Below the pieces are notes generated by a model, which saw nothing but the letters and a program-made list of their open reading frames with translations, was not told where the DNA came from and ran no database searches. Source: an uncultured Oscillospiraceae bacterium (lineage in GTDB: Bacteria; Bacillota; Clostridia; Oscillospirales; Acutalibacteraceae). Taken from it: a stretch of DNA of 64,000 nucleotides. The stretch is from contig CAJJLZ010000011.1 of NCBI GenBank assembly GCA_905192745.1, positions 1 to 64,000 of the forward strand, in the 5' to 3' direction. Positions 1-10,065 of the stretch are shown here, one piece after another (the stretch's first letter is position 1; the number at the start of each line of letters is the position of its first letter). Both the position numbers and the translations under genes were made by a program.

Positions 1-39
1 TAGAGCTTTTCTGTGCTTTCGGGTTCTACTTTTTCATTT

Positions 40-1785
40 TTACTTTACGGTGCCCAATTCATATAACCGGCCTTTACTTTCCATCAACTGCGTATATGTC
101 CCCTCTTCAGCTATCCCCCCCTCTTCCAGCACATAAATATAATCCGCTTGGATGATATTGGTCATCCGGTGAGCCACTAAAAGAACAATGTGGTTTTTGG
201 AATAGCTCTTGATGTACGAGATGATTGTTGCTTCGGATTCATAGTCAAGAGCGGACGTAGGTTCATCAAAAATGACCACCGGCGCATTTTTAATGATGGC
301 GCGCGCAATGGCGATACGCTGTTGCTGCCCACCGGATAACTGTATACCTTTAGGGCCAATAACAGTATCGTATTGCTCTGGCAGCTCTGCAATAAATTCA
401 TGCGCCCCGGCCTGCCGCGCCGCGTTTATGACCTCTTCCATTGGGACATTGTCGAGTCCGCAGCAAATATTCCGATAGATGGTATCGTGAAGCAATACGG
501 GTGTCTGTTCGATGTACGCCACCATTGAACGCAGTTCGTCTGCTCCGAATTCCGTTATATCCCGGCCGAACAGGCGAATGGTCCCCTGATCTGGCAGATA
601 AAATTTCAGCAGCAGTTTCAGCAAGGTGGTTTTGCCTCCGCCGCTCATACCAGCAACGGCCGTAAAGGTGTTTTTATTGAAATTCATGGTGACATCTTGC
701 AAGGTTTGTTTTTCTTTATCATATCGGAAATAAACATGATCAAAGACAATTCCCTCATCGGAATCGCCGCTCAACCGGCGTACATCGCCCAGACGAGACG
801 TATTGTCTTCCTTTTCCATATCCAGAAATTCAAAAATACGCTGTGCCCCGGCTAAAGAGCTTTTGTAATTATTGATATAATTCCCCAAATTTACAAAGAA
901 ACTGACGACACTACCCTGCAGACCCAAAACCGCCGACAAATCCCCCAGAGTAAGGCTTTTCTGATGATAGAACAGCACGCCCAGAGCCAGAATGGTAAAA
1001 AAGGACATGGAACTGATCAGAGTGTCAATGGTGTTTTTTTTAACGACCGTTTTATTAAGCGCGTCGTTGGTATCCGTTACATCTTGATAACCGCGTTGGA
1101 ATTTTTTCTGAAAGGATTTTTCCGCGCGAAAAACTTTGATAATAGGCAATCCATCGACCAAATCGTTTATCAATTCATTGGTTTTGCTTATTTGTATCTG
1201 CAGCCGTTGATTCAACCAGTAAAAAAGCTCCTTAAACCGGTTATTGATGAACAAGGATATCAAACCGAATGCAACGATAACTGGCAGAAACCGGATATCC
1301 AGCAAAATCAGAGAGATCAGCGCTCCGATTCCCAGGATAATCTGATTGGCAATATCGTAGCAATGCTCTTTGAAGAACTGTGAAACCGAGCCAAGATCAT
1401 TGGTAACGCGCGACAAGATGGTCCCACTATGCGTTTTTATAAAAAAAGATAAAGGCATCTGCATGACGCTTCTGAGCAGATTGCGTTCAATGGAAATGGT
1501 CGGTTTATACACTTCCCGTTCGTAGTAATATCCAGTAATCGGCTGGATAATATTATAGACCAAAACGATAGCGAGCAAAGCGATCGCACTGTTTATGAGC
1601 ATGGAAGCGTTTTTAAATTCAATGCCGTTGACGATATATTTATAACCGAAAGTAAACCCAATCTGATAAAGCGGTTCCGTAGCGGCGCACAAAAGCAGCG
1701 CCGTGGCGAAACCCGCCTTGTTTTTTCCTAATAGATTAAAAACCTTTCGAAATGCTGACGGTGTTTTCTTTTCCATGTCCATCAC
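40..1785 (-). CDS. ABC exporter half-transporter (membrane + ATPase), NRPS-island pair, distal gene
   Basis: Type-I ABC exporter half of about 580 residues: an N-terminal six-helix membrane domain (residues about 20-320), then an ATPase domain with Walker A GMSGGGKTT, signature LSGGQQQRIAIARA and Walker B VVIFDEPTSALD followed by the H-loop region (VAHRM). All catalytic residues are present, including the Walker B glutamate. It overlaps the stop of the upstream ABC half by 4 bases, so the two are translationally coupled and probably form a heterodimer. The GTG at 1785 opens the frame; the ATG at 1782 or the one opening MEKKTP at 1776 are alternatives. It lies downstream of the NRPS and radical SAM genes on the same strand, so export of, or self-protection against, the island's product is the likely role; the substrate is inferred from context only. 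Confidence 0.9.
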   Translation of the reverse strand: MMDMEKKTPSAFRKVFNLLGKNKAGFATALLLCAATEPLYQIGFTFGYKYIVNGIEFKNASMLINSAIALLAIVLVYNIIQPITGYYYEREVYKPTISIERNLLRSVMQMPLSFFIKTHSGTILSRVTNDLGSVSQFFKEHCYDIANQIILGIGALISLILLDIRFLPVIVAFGLISLFINNRFKELFYWLNQRLQIQISKTNELINDLVDGLPIIKVFRAEKSFQKKFQRGYQDVTDTNDALNKTVVKKNTIDTLISSMSFFTILALGVLFYHQKSLTLGDLSAVLGLQGSVVSFFVNLGNYINNYKSSLAGAQRIFEFLDMEKEDNTSRLGDVRRLSGDSDEGIVFDHVYFRYDKEKQTLQDVTMNFNKNTFTAVAGMSGGGKTTLLKLLLKFYLPDQGTIRLFGRDITEFGADELRSMVAYIEQTPVLLHDTIYRNICCGLDNVPMEEVINAARQAGAHEFIAELPEQYDTVIGPKGIQLSGGQQQRIAIARAIIKNAPVVIFDEPTSALDYESEATIISYIKSYSKNHIVLLVAHRMTNIIQADYIYVLEEGGIAEEGTYTQLMESKGRLYELGTVK

Positions 1786-3524
1786 CCAATCAAATTGTTG
1801 TTCATGACAAACTGATAATATTTGCCTTGTAGCCGCATGAGCTCCTCGTGCGTGCCCTGTTCCGCAATCGTCTGGTCGGACAGGTAGATGATGCGGTCGA
1901 CGTGCTGTATCGTTGACAGGCGATGAGAGGATATAATCATCGTGTACGTCTGGAAACGGCGGTAAATGTTATCAATGATATTTCGTTCATTATTCATGTC
2001 CAAAGCTGAAGTGGGTTCATCCATCAGAATAATATCCGCCGGATGAATAAGCGCCCGGGCAATGCTGAGACGAAGTTGTTGCCCCCCAGAAAAGTTTCGG
2101 CCCTTTTCCTCAACCAGTGTATCATACCCCTTCGGTAAAGCCTGAATAAAAGAATCCACCTCAGCAATCCGCGCGGCCTCCATCATTTCTTCCTCGGTCA
2201 CATCGGTTCTGCCGAACAGCAGGTTCTCCCGTATGGTTCCGGTAAAAAGAAAAGGGGTCTGAGAGATATACGTGATTTGTGAACGTAGCTGATGGACGCT
2301 GATGGTAGCCGGATCCCAGCCGTTGATTCTCAAACGTCCTTCGTTGATCTCGTATAAACCGCAAAGGAGGGAGAACATGGTACTCTTTCCTGCGCCACTT
2401 TCGCCGAGCAGCGCAATTTTTTGCCCTTTACCTATTTGCATATTGATATTGCTCAGGATATACCGTCCGCCGTTGTCATCTTCCCCCTCTGGTTTCTCGT
2501 CATACCGGAAGCACACGTTCTGGAAATCAACGGCAACGCCGGTATCCCCCTTATCCGAGTCGCTAGCTTCCGTTTCCAGACATTCCTGCGGCAGTCCCAG
2601 AAAGCCGTCGACCGTACGGAGCTGGACCAGCAGTCGCCGGACCGAACCGAAAATGCTGCTCAGTGACAAAAAAGGCTGATTGACATATGCCAGCAATTGG
2701 ATATAAACCAACAGCTGGCTGAGGGTCATTTGATCGTTAATTGTAAAAATCCCCCCGACGATCAGGCAGACGATCTTAGGATATTCCCGTATAAAAAAAT
2801 ACAGAGGCAACTGACAAGAATCCAGTTTTTCGCTGCGGAAGACAAGCTGGGTAATATTCTGAAATTGCCGGTCAAAACTGCGTGTGAAATAATCCAGCAT
2901 AGTAAACGATTTGATGGTTTCAATGTTTTGTATGCTGTTAAGGATCATGGAATTTGCATCGGACAGATTTTCGTAATACTCCTCAGTGTACCGGGCGCTT
3001 TTTTTACTTAAAAAATTGATCCCCAGGAGAAACAAGGGCATCACCGCAAAACACAGGAGGTATATCCGCCAGTCAACGATGAGCATATACACAGAAGCGG
3101 TCAAAAACATCAGCGGCTGAAACAAAGACTGGGGAAGCTGATCGCTCATAAAGGCAGTGACTCCGCTCACTTCAACGTTGAATCGGCTGATCAGTTCCCC
3201 CTCGCCATGCCGGTATATATCTTTCAGCTTACTTGTCGATATAACTTGAAACATGGTGTTTTTCAATTTTTGGGTGTATCCGGCGCTCAAATGGAAAATC
3301 AGGCGACCATACCCGATTTGGAGAGCTCCGGTCATCACTATAATAAAAAATAACGCCAGAATGGGCCATACTACTGCTTGATTATGTAAAATGGAATCAA
3401 TTAGATTTTCAAAAACATAAGCGTTTCCTAAATTGAGCGATACTATCACCAGATTAATGAAGAGTGTAGCAATTAACATACCCGTAAATGGTTTCATACA
3501 GGCCCATACTCTCTTATTTTTCAA
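1782..3524 (-). CDS. ABC exporter half-transporter (membrane + ATPase), NRPS-island pair, proximal gene
   Basis: Second half-exporter of about 580 residues with the same layout: a membrane domain (about 15-320) and an ATPase domain with Walker A GESGAGKSTM, signature FSGGQQLRLSIARA (LSGGQ variant) and Walker B IILMDEPTSALD. The N-terminus overlaps the 3' end of the radical SAM gene by 11 bases and its own stop overlaps the next ABC gene, so the three genes look like one translation-coupled run. The frame opens with TTG at 3524 just after an AAGGA stretch; an ATG at 3497 (MKPFTG) is the alternative start. Both ATP sites in the pair look intact, unlike the second ABC pair at 37-40.5 kb. Its role is probably efflux of the cluster product, by analogy with exporters in peptide natural-product loci. 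Confidence 0.9.
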   Translation of the reverse strand: MKNKRVWACMKPFTGMLIATLFINLVIVSLNLGNAYVFENLIDSILHNQAVVWPILALFFIIVMTGALQIGYGRLIFHLSAGYTQKLKNTMFQVISTSKLKDIYRHGEGELISRFNVEVSGVTAFMSDQLPQSLFQPLMFLTASVYMLIVDWRIYLLCFAVMPLFLLGINFLSKKSARYTEEYYENLSDANSMILNSIQNIETIKSFTMLDYFTRSFDRQFQNITQLVFRSEKLDSCQLPLYFFIREYPKIVCLIVGGIFTINDQMTLSQLLVYIQLLAYVNQPFLSLSSIFGSVRRLLVQLRTVDGFLGLPQECLETEASDSDKGDTGVAVDFQNVCFRYDEKPEGEDDNGGRYILSNINMQIGKGQKIALLGESGAGKSTMFSLLCGLYEINEGRLRINGWDPATISVHQLRSQITYISQTPFLFTGTIRENLLFGRTDVTEEEMMEAARIAEVDSFIQALPKGYDTLVEEKGRNFSGGQQLRLSIARALIHPADIILMDEPTSALDMNNERNIIDNIYRRFQTYTMIISSHRLSTIQHVDRIIYLSDQTIAEQGTHEELMRLQGKYYQFVMNNNLIG

Positions 3525-5085
3525 TTTCCTTCACCACCAGTTCTCTGAGTTGTTTTTCGCCGAACCGGAACTGCTGATCAATTTCGTCCAGCTCATCAAG
3601 CCAATCCTTCATAAAGAGATCAAAATTGTCTTCATTCACTATTTTTTCCATACACGCTCTGCATAAAGCGATGATAAAGCGGGCATCATGTTTTGCCAGT
3701 CGAACTTTGTTGCAATAAAGCCGTTGAGAAAGCTCCTCAAATCCCAAATCCTCGGCTTTCATAATCAGGTAGTAGCGAATATTGACGTCGTAAACATGCA
3801 TGGACCAGATTTTCATCAGTTTATAGCATAACGCCACGTCTTCATTCTGAAAAGCAAAGGGATTCTGCTGGCTGTACATATGCTTTTCCATTAACAGGGT
3901 ACGGACTTTTGATCCAAATACCGGTGCCAAAGCGGAATACATGGAGAGCATATATCCGCCCGCATACATAAAGTCAAAATAAGATGTCTCCAGCAGAGCT
4001 TCTATGTTGTAGATAACTTCATCCAGTTCGACAAAGGGATCGAACAAGATAAATCCTATATCCACTTTCAGATTCAACCGTTTGGATAACCGGAAAGCCT
4101 CTTCGTTTTCCCACACTTCAATCTTTTTTTCGTACAGGTTTAATTGTCGTTGAATCAGGGACTCTATACCGATAAAAACGTATTTCAGGCCCACCTGCTG
4201 AAGCCGTTTCAGCAAGTCCTCATTTTTGATATAGTCATTTGCGCGCACCGTAATGCTGAATTGAAAGTCAAGACATCTGGTCTCTAAAAGGTCGCAAAGG
4301 CGGTTAAGACGGGAGATATTTTGCGGTGTATTAACCACAAAATTATCGTCCACGAAGTTGATGAACCGAACGCCGCGATGTTCAATCAGCAAAGCGATTT
4401 CTTCCACAATATTTTCCGGGCTCCGGAAACGGATACGCGGACCGGTAAGATCTTGATAGAACGCCCGAATGGAACAAAAGCTACAGCATCCATAGCATCC
4501 TCTCGCGGTAACTAACGTTGCCATTTTGCGGCGTGCAATAAAAGGCCTTTCAGGGAATGGTAGAGCATCCAGCTCCATAATGAGAGGACGGCTCTCGTTT
4601 TTTATGGCATGACCATCCTTCTTGTAAGCGATTCCTCGGATATCCTGATAAGGAAGCCCCAGGCTCAAACACTGCAGCAGTTCCAGATTGGTTTCTTCTC
4701 CCTCGCCACAGACGCAACAGTCGATATCTAGCGTTTCCAGCAGGTTTTTGTAATTCAGCGTAGCATAATACCCGCCTAGCATGATAAAAGCATGAGGGCA
4801 GATCTGTTTGATTCTTTCCACAATCCGCACGAGGTTATAGCTGTTGTAATCGTAACTGGAAATACCGATGACATCGTATTGTTTTTCTTGTATGATCGAA
4901 AACAGCTTTTCGAGCTTGATGCGCTGACCCACACATTCAAGATACTGCACTTCAAACCCGTTTTTTTTTAAATAGGATACGATGTAACCCAACCCGAGAT
5001 GTGGAACATTGTATGCATTATAGCAATATTCTATGTCTGGCTCTATTTTGCTTTTATCCGGTGGGCTAATAAAACATATTTTCAT
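3514..5085 (-). CDS. B12-binding-domain radical SAM protein
   Basis: About 523 residues. The N-terminal ~150 residues have the pattern of a cobalamin-binding Rossmann domain (MKICFISPP start, LGLGYIVSYL, VIGISSYDYNS, IMLGGYYAT, CGEGEE). The radical SAM core follows with the Fe-S triad in RGCYGCCSFCS near residue 200 (CxxxCxxC with one extra Cys), then VDDNF and GIES segments typical of the TIM barrel. The start was set at the ATG at 5085 because MKICFISPP is the usual family N-terminus and AGAGATGGG precedes it; a longer frame reaches 5148. Members of this class methylate or rearrange unactivated carbons, or make ring contractions, often in natural-product pathways. Its place between the NRPS and the exporters suggests tailoring of the peptide or acyl product. 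The chemistry cannot be read from sequence. Confidence 0.85.
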   Translation of the reverse strand: MKICFISPPDKSKIEPDIEYCYNAYNVPHLGLGYIVSYLKKNGFEVQYLECVGQRIKLEKLFSIIQEKQYDVIGISSYDYNSYNLVRIVERIKQICPHAFIMLGGYYATLNYKNLLETLDIDCCVCGEGEETNLELLQCLSLGLPYQDIRGIAYKKDGHAIKNESRPLIMELDALPFPERPFIARRKMATLVTARGCYGCCSFCSIRAFYQDLTGPRIRFRSPENIVEEIALLIEHRGVRFINFVDDNFVVNTPQNISRLNRLCDLLETRCLDFQFSITVRANDYIKNEDLLKRLQQVGLKYVFIGIESLIQRQLNLYEKKIEVWENEEAFRLSKRLNLKVDIGFILFDPFVELDEVIYNIEALLETSYFDFMYAGGYMLSMYSALAPVFGSKVRTLLMEKHMYSQQNPFAFQNEDVALCYKLMKIWSMHVYDVNIRYYLIMKAEDLGFEELSQRLYCNKVRLAKHDARFIIALCRACMEKIVNEDNFDLFMKDWLDELDEIDQQFRFGEKQLRELVVKEIEK

Positions 5086-5120
5086 TTTCCCATCTCTTTT
5101 CGTAAAAATGGTACCAATGG

Positions 5121-5390
5121 TTATTCGACCTGCTGAAAAAAAAGACAATATTCCAAATCTGACAGGGATCGCTTATCATTCTTTTCACAGCATACGGTAG
5201 GCTGTGTTTTGATAGCCTCCAATACCTGTTGCATATCTCCAGTCGGTGTAACAAAGAACAAAGCCGCAGACAATCGCGTCAACAAATTCTCATATGGTAA
5301 TTCCCATGACTGTATAATCCCCTTTTTCTCAAGCGTTTCCAATTGTTGCTTCACCTGCTGTATTTCAGGCACATAACCGATTCTGGCCAT
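5121..5390 (-). CDS. Small protein of unknown function in the NRPS operon
   Basis: An 89-residue soluble protein starting MARIGYVPE, with an N-terminal amphipathic helix (QQVKQQLETLEKK) and a hydrophobic strand LSAALFFVTP. The start has a clear ribosome binding site (ACGAGGTGATTCG). It lies 62 bases after the NRPS stop and 35 bases before the radical SAM start, so it is almost certainly cotranscribed. It is not an MbtH protein, since the conserved Trp and Pro residues of that family are absent, and it lacks the phosphopantetheine serine motif of a carrier protein. It has three cysteines in its C-terminal half (two adjacent, one more 20 residues on). I do not recognise the family; a small partner of the radical SAM enzyme or NRPS is possible but unsupported. 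Confidence 0.7.
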   Translation of the reverse strand: MARIGYVPEIQQVKQQLETLEKKGIIQSWELPYENLLTRLSAALFFVTPTGDMQQVLEAIKTQPTVCCEKNDKRSLSDLEYCLFFQQVE

Positions 5391-5452
5391 CGAATCACCT
5401 CGTTAATCCTCATAATTTTTGTTTTGCTGAAAAATATCGTAACGGCTTTGTG

Positions 5453-8400
5453 TCATCCAAACAAAGCATCCAGTTCCCCCTGAGTCAGTCTCATCGAGAA
5501 ATCGGAGGGGCTTACCTTTTGCGAGAAATCGTCCTTGCACTTTTTCCCGAATGCAAGCAATTGGTCCATCCATTTTTCTGCTATGCGCTCCAACGGTATT
5601 TGCTGTGATGAATACCCACTGCGCAAATGCACCACTAACTGATCGTCATACAGAATACTGTTGATTTCCATAACACACAAAATGTCACGCCCCTGTACGT
5701 CAATAATTCCTTCCATCGGCTCCGCCTTAAAGCACGAGTATTTCGATGTAAAACGCCCCAGATAATTGAAGCGTATGGCTCGAGTAATATATTGCCATGG
5801 ATTCTCGACACATTGACTATAATGGCGCCCGTGATTGGGAACCGAGCGGAGTACATCTTTTATCTTCCCGATATAGGATTCCAGATCGCCGACCTGTAGG
5901 GGGATCGCTAAAGGATAAACGTTGGTAAACCACCCTACGGTTCGGGAGATGTCTACATCCCTGACGTCCTCGTATCGCCCGTTGTGCTCCAATTCCAACA
6001 AAACTTTGGACTGCGGCAGGCATTTTCCCAGAGCTACGCCCAACGTCGCTATGAGCAGCTCCTCCATGGAGAGGTGCAAAATGGCATTGACATATCCGCA
6101 CAGATTACGGGTTGTCTGCTCAGGCAGAAAGCGCACTGTGTTTTTCGCTTCCCTCGTGGGCGCTTTCTGCCCGACCCAAGGAAAAGAAGTATCGTAGCTC
6201 AACACATCGCGCCAATATGCGCATTCCGCCTGTGTGGGTTTGTCCATCCTGCTTATCGCCTGAGCCCAGACCTGAATGGATTGTGTTTTTTCTGAGGAAC
6301 CTATGGGTTTGGAGGACATCCTCCGTTTTCCCTCTAACATGGTCTGAAGGTCGGCGAGCAATATGAACCACGAAACACTGTCTACAGCCAGATGGTGAAT
6401 ACAAATCCCCCAAAGGTCATCGCCCTGCTTACTGCGAAAAAGAGCAGAAGCCATGATGGGGCCGACCGCCATGTCGAACGCCTGTGTCAGCGTATACATA
6501 TGTTGTCGGATCACCGACTTTTCTTCTTCGGACGTCAATCCGTCAGGCAAAGGATATTCCTCCACGCAGATCGGCTGGGGATGTTGATCAAACTGCAGCT
6601 CGTCGGTACAACCGAGATATCGCAATCTCAGCGCATCGTGCTTCTGGAGCAGGGACTGCAGTACTTGCGTTAAATCGTCCGTCTCCCAGCAGGAGGTAAG
6701 ACGCAGATATATTGTCTGACAATATTGCTCTGGATGGGCAATAGGCTGTGAAAAGAACCAGTGGTGGATGGGAAGAAATGGCACACTGCCGGTACAGGGA
6801 GCGTGTGTTCCCCCTGCTTGCGGATCGCTCTCAAGATGACAGGCCATGTCGCGGAGGTTCGGAAATTGCAGAATATCTCTCGTTTTTAATCGATACCCTT
6901 TCCGATGCAGCCTTGTCTCCAGCTGGATAGCCCGAATCGAGTCCCCTCCGGCATAGAGAAAATGGTCTTCCATTGTAACGGGTTTTCCAAGAACTTCGCA
7001 CAATTCATCAAGAAGAATCCTCTCGACGCCAGTGGGAGTAGAAGGCGCCGCCATAGCAACCATACTTTGAGACAATGAAAGCGCCTGTTTATCCACTTTG
7101 CCATTTGATGTTAAGGGGATTTTCTCCACATACTGAAATAGCGGCGGTATCATATAATCCGGCAAATACTGTGCCAGCGCCTGTTTAATCTGTGAATCCG
7201 GGAAAGGACCGTCCGCCGTATAATAACCGCACAAAACCATCTGGGACGACAAAACATGAACCACGACCACGGCACGCTTCAAACCGGGAATCTTTTGCAT
7301 GCAGTTTTCTATTTCAGCCGGCTCTATCCGGTAGCCGTTTATCTTGATCTGATCGTCTGTCCGCCCCTTATATTCTATGCAGTCCTCGCGGATATACCGA
7401 GCCCGGTCGCCGGTTTTGTATAGGATACAGCCCCATCGGTCGCTGCGGATAAAGCGCTGGCTCGTAGAAAGGGGATGATTGACATACCCCTGCGCTAAAC
7501 CCATTCCAGCAATATAAATTTCTCCGTCTTCCCCCATAGGCAACGGATCAAGATGAGTATCCAGCACATATATACACAAGTTTTCAATCGGCCGACCGAT
7601 GGGTACCGAACTCCCAATATCCGCCATAGGATCATATTGATAAATCATACAGCCGACGGTAGCTTCAGTTGGCCCGTATTCGTTATATATGGCGACCTTT
7701 CCTCCAAAGCTTTCAAGTGTTTTCCCGGCAAGTTCTGTTGTCAGGTTTTCACCTCCAACGATGAGCTGCCGAACGGTGGAAGCACGATTGTCCGCATCCG
7801 AAACGAAATGAAGGTGGGCCGGCGTCAACTTGACGACTGTACAAAGATTTTCCCGCATAATGCGAAGCAATACATGGGCCTCCCGGCCGTCGTGACGGTA
7901 AAGCCGTATCGATGAGCCACATGACAGCGGCGTATACAGCGAAGTGACGGTCAAATCAAATGACAGCGGCGAGTACAGGGCAAAAACATCCTCTGGCCCT
8001 CGGACATACTGTCGCCGTGCAAACGATATATAGTTTGCCAGAGACCGATGAGATACAACAACGCCCTTGGGCTGTCCTGTAGAACCCGACGTGTATATGA
8101 TATAGGCAGTATCAATGGGAAATGGGCTGACAACCCGCGACGGTTTTTCGAGGAAAACCTTTTCGTCCCGTATATCAGCCACGGAGAATCCGGTCTCCTC
8201 CAGGAAACACGCAGATCGGTTGGTCAGAATTAGGGACACCTGCGTATCTTGCAGTATATACGCCATACGCTCATGGGGCCAGGATGCATCCAGCGGGACA
8301 TATACGCACCCCGCTTTCAGTATACCGATTACGGCCGCCACAGCGTCGATGGTATAATCCAAGAGGATGCCTACAACATCGCCTACATCCAATCCGCGGA

Positions 8401-9907
8401 TTCTCAGAAACTCCGCCATGGCATTGGAACGTTGGTCGAGCTGTGCATATGTGCAGTTCTGGTTGCCGTCTGAAACGGCCGTTTTTTGTGGGAAGCTTTC
8501 AACAGACTCCCGAAACATGTCCACGACCGTATTATCCGGAACGGCATGCATCCCTTCTCGATGAAAAGCGGTCATCTTTTCCCAGTGGCTATTTTTGACC
8601 TGCAGAGGTAGGTCACGGATTTTCTGTTCAGGCCAACCTAAAATGCAGTCCAACAAGCGAACAATGTTCTGCCCCATATCCCGGACATATTCCGCCGAGT
8701 ACAAAGATGTTTTATAGTCTATGTCGAGGTGTATATCTTCTTTATCCGACCAATCTCGGACTATCCACTGCATATCATATGCCTGTTCTCCGTTGTAAAA
8801 CTCTACATTCTCTACGGAATAGCCGGCAAACCTTTTGCACATAGTGGTATTATAATAATTTACACAATCCCGATATAACGAATTGGCCCCCAGCTTTAGA
8901 TCCCTGATCAAATGGTTATAGGGATACCTTTGATGTAAAAGATCCGTTTTGAACCGGCGGTCTACAACGGTTAAAAATTCATCGACGGCCGTTTCATCCT
9001 CTAGTTCCATCCGAAAGGTCAGAGTGTTAACGAATGTACCGAAAATTTTCCGTTCATTGCGGCATAGGCGGCCCAAAACCGGAACACCGATTGTTGCATT
9101 CCGTTTACCTATAAAAATATACTGATACAGCTGATACAACGCGATAAAAAAAGCCCCCCGGCTAACGTTGTTCTCCTGGCAAACGCGGACAATCTCCCGT
9201 TTATGCCGGCTGGTCAACCTGCATGTATAGCGAGCCCCGGATATATCAGCCTGCGACAATTGCAAAAAAGGCTCTGGAGAACCGCCAAGCCGCGCGTTCC
9301 AGAAGAGCTGGTCTCTTTCATATCGTTTGGATTGCAGATACTCGTTTTCCGTGCGGATAAATTGCTTATAGGAAATAGCGGGGGCGCCGTGAAAGATGTC
9401 GCCGCCGGCAAAGGAAAGATAGTTTTCATGAATTTCTTCGGTCAGCATTTGAAAGGACCAGCCATCCGCAATAATATGATGGAGACGAATGACATATCCG
9501 ACCGCATTTTCCTTTTGAAAAAGGGTAAATTGGTATAAAGCCTGATTGTACATGGGAAAGACCGAGACTGCCTGCCGAGCTAACCAATCGGAAAAATCCG
9601 TCTCCGTTTCAAAGCTCTTCCACTCAATCGCCGGCTCATCGTTATGTAAAAAATACTGATATACCTGTCCATCCTCGCCGACAAATAAACGAATATGAAA
9701 AGCGTCATGCGTTTGCACAAAATGGGCGATTGCCTTATGCAGCAATTGCTTATCCAGAGGACCGTTGATTAAAACCATACCCCCGATGGTGAACATGGAT
9801 GAATGGGGATAGAACGTTTGTGTAATATGTATACGGCTTTGAGGCTGTGTCAGCGGGTAGCTTTCTACCGAATCAAAAGGCAGCATCAGAGCTTCGTTCC
9901 TTTCCAC
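5453..9907 (-). CDS. Single-module NRPS, C-A-T-E, predicted to make D-asparaginyl thioester
   Basis: 1484 residues in four domains. Condensation (about 15-440) has HHIIADG. Adenylation (about 460-960) shows YTSGSTGQPKG (A3), NEYGPTE (A5), YKTGDRARY (A7), KINGYRIEPAEIE (A8) and NGKVDK (A10). The thiolation domain has the phosphopantetheine serine in AGGDSIRA near residue 985. Epimerization (about 1045-1480) shows HHLAVDSVSW, RTVGWFTNVYP and FNYLGRF. Aligning the pocket to PheA by hand gives D-L-T-K-I-G-E-V-G-K, one substitution from the published Asn code DLTKLGEVGK. There is no thioesterase or reductase domain, so release needs another protein. With one module, the condensation domain probably acylates Asn from a carrier-protein donor, as in D-Asn starter modules such as ColibactinN (ClbN). 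GTG at 9907 opens the frame; the ATG at 9886, after AAAGGAA, is an alternative start. Confidence 0.95.
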   Translation of the reverse strand: MERNEALMLPFDSVESYPLTQPQSRIHITQTFYPHSSMFTIGGMVLINGPLDKQLLHKAIAHFVQTHDAFHIRLFVGEDGQVYQYFLHNDEPAIEWKSFETETDFSDWLARQAVSVFPMYNQALYQFTLFQKENAVGYVIRLHHIIADGWSFQMLTEEIHENYLSFAGGDIFHGAPAISYKQFIRTENEYLQSKRYERDQLFWNARLGGSPEPFLQLSQADISGARYTCRLTSRHKREIVRVCQENNVSRGAFFIALYQLYQYIFIGKRNATIGVPVLGRLCRNERKIFGTFVNTLTFRMELEDETAVDEFLTVVDRRFKTDLLHQRYPYNHLIRDLKLGANSLYRDCVNYYNTTMCKRFAGYSVENVEFYNGEQAYDMQWIVRDWSDKEDIHLDIDYKTSLYSAEYVRDMGQNIVRLLDCILGWPEQKIRDLPLQVKNSHWEKMTAFHREGMHAVPDNTVVDMFRESVESFPQKTAVSDGNQNCTYAQLDQRSNAMAEFLRIRGLDVGDVVGILLDYTIDAVAAVIGILKAGCVYVPLDASWPHERMAYILQDTQVSLILTNRSACFLEETGFSVADIRDEKVFLEKPSRVVSPFPIDTAYIIYTSGSTGQPKGVVVSHRSLANYISFARRQYVRGPEDVFALYSPLSFDLTVTSLYTPLSCGSSIRLYRHDGREAHVLLRIMRENLCTVVKLTPAHLHFVSDADNRASTVRQLIVGGENLTTELAGKTLESFGGKVAIYNEYGPTEATVGCMIYQYDPMADIGSSVPIGRPIENLCIYVLDTHLDPLPMGEDGEIYIAGMGLAQGYVNHPLSTSQRFIRSDRWGCILYKTGDRARYIREDCIEYKGRTDDQIKINGYRIEPAEIENCMQKIPGLKRAVVVVHVLSSQMVLCGYYTADGPFPDSQIKQALAQYLPDYMIPPLFQYVEKIPLTSNGKVDKQALSLSQSMVAMAAPSTPTGVERILLDELCEVLGKPVTMEDHFLYAGGDSIRAIQLETRLHRKGYRLKTRDILQFPNLRDMACHLESDPQAGGTHAPCTGSVPFLPIHHWFFSQPIAHPEQYCQTIYLRLTSCWETDDLTQVLQSLLQKHDALRLRYLGCTDELQFDQHPQPICVEEYPLPDGLTSEEEKSVIRQHMYTLTQAFDMAVGPIMASALFRSKQGDDLWGICIHHLAVDSVSWFILLADLQTMLEGKRRMSSKPIGSSEKTQSIQVWAQAISRMDKPTQAECAYWRDVLSYDTSFPWVGQKAPTREAKNTVRFLPEQTTRNLCGYVNAILHLSMEELLIATLGVALGKCLPQSKVLLELEHNGRYEDVRDVDISRTVGWFTNVYPLAIPLQVGDLESYIGKIKDVLRSVPNHGRHYSQCVENPWQYITRAIRFNYLGRFTSKYSCFKAEPMEGIIDVQGRDILCVMEINSILYDDQLVVHLRSGYSSQQIPLERIAEKWMDQLLAFGKKCKDDFSQKVSPSDFSMRLTQGELDALFG

Positions 9908-10065
9908 TTGTTACTTGACCCGTGATTCAAAATATGACACTTGCAGTCGTACAGTAAAGGTGACACGCCTTGAACGGACAGCGGGATAACCACGCTTGTG
10001 TATATGGCTTTCCCTAATCATATAGAAAGTGATATTCAACTTAGCAGACGAACCTCAACGGCACA

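Noticed and set aside
5121..5390. MbtH-like protein
   Set aside because: MbtH proteins are about 70 residues with several invariant Trp and Pro; these are absent here.
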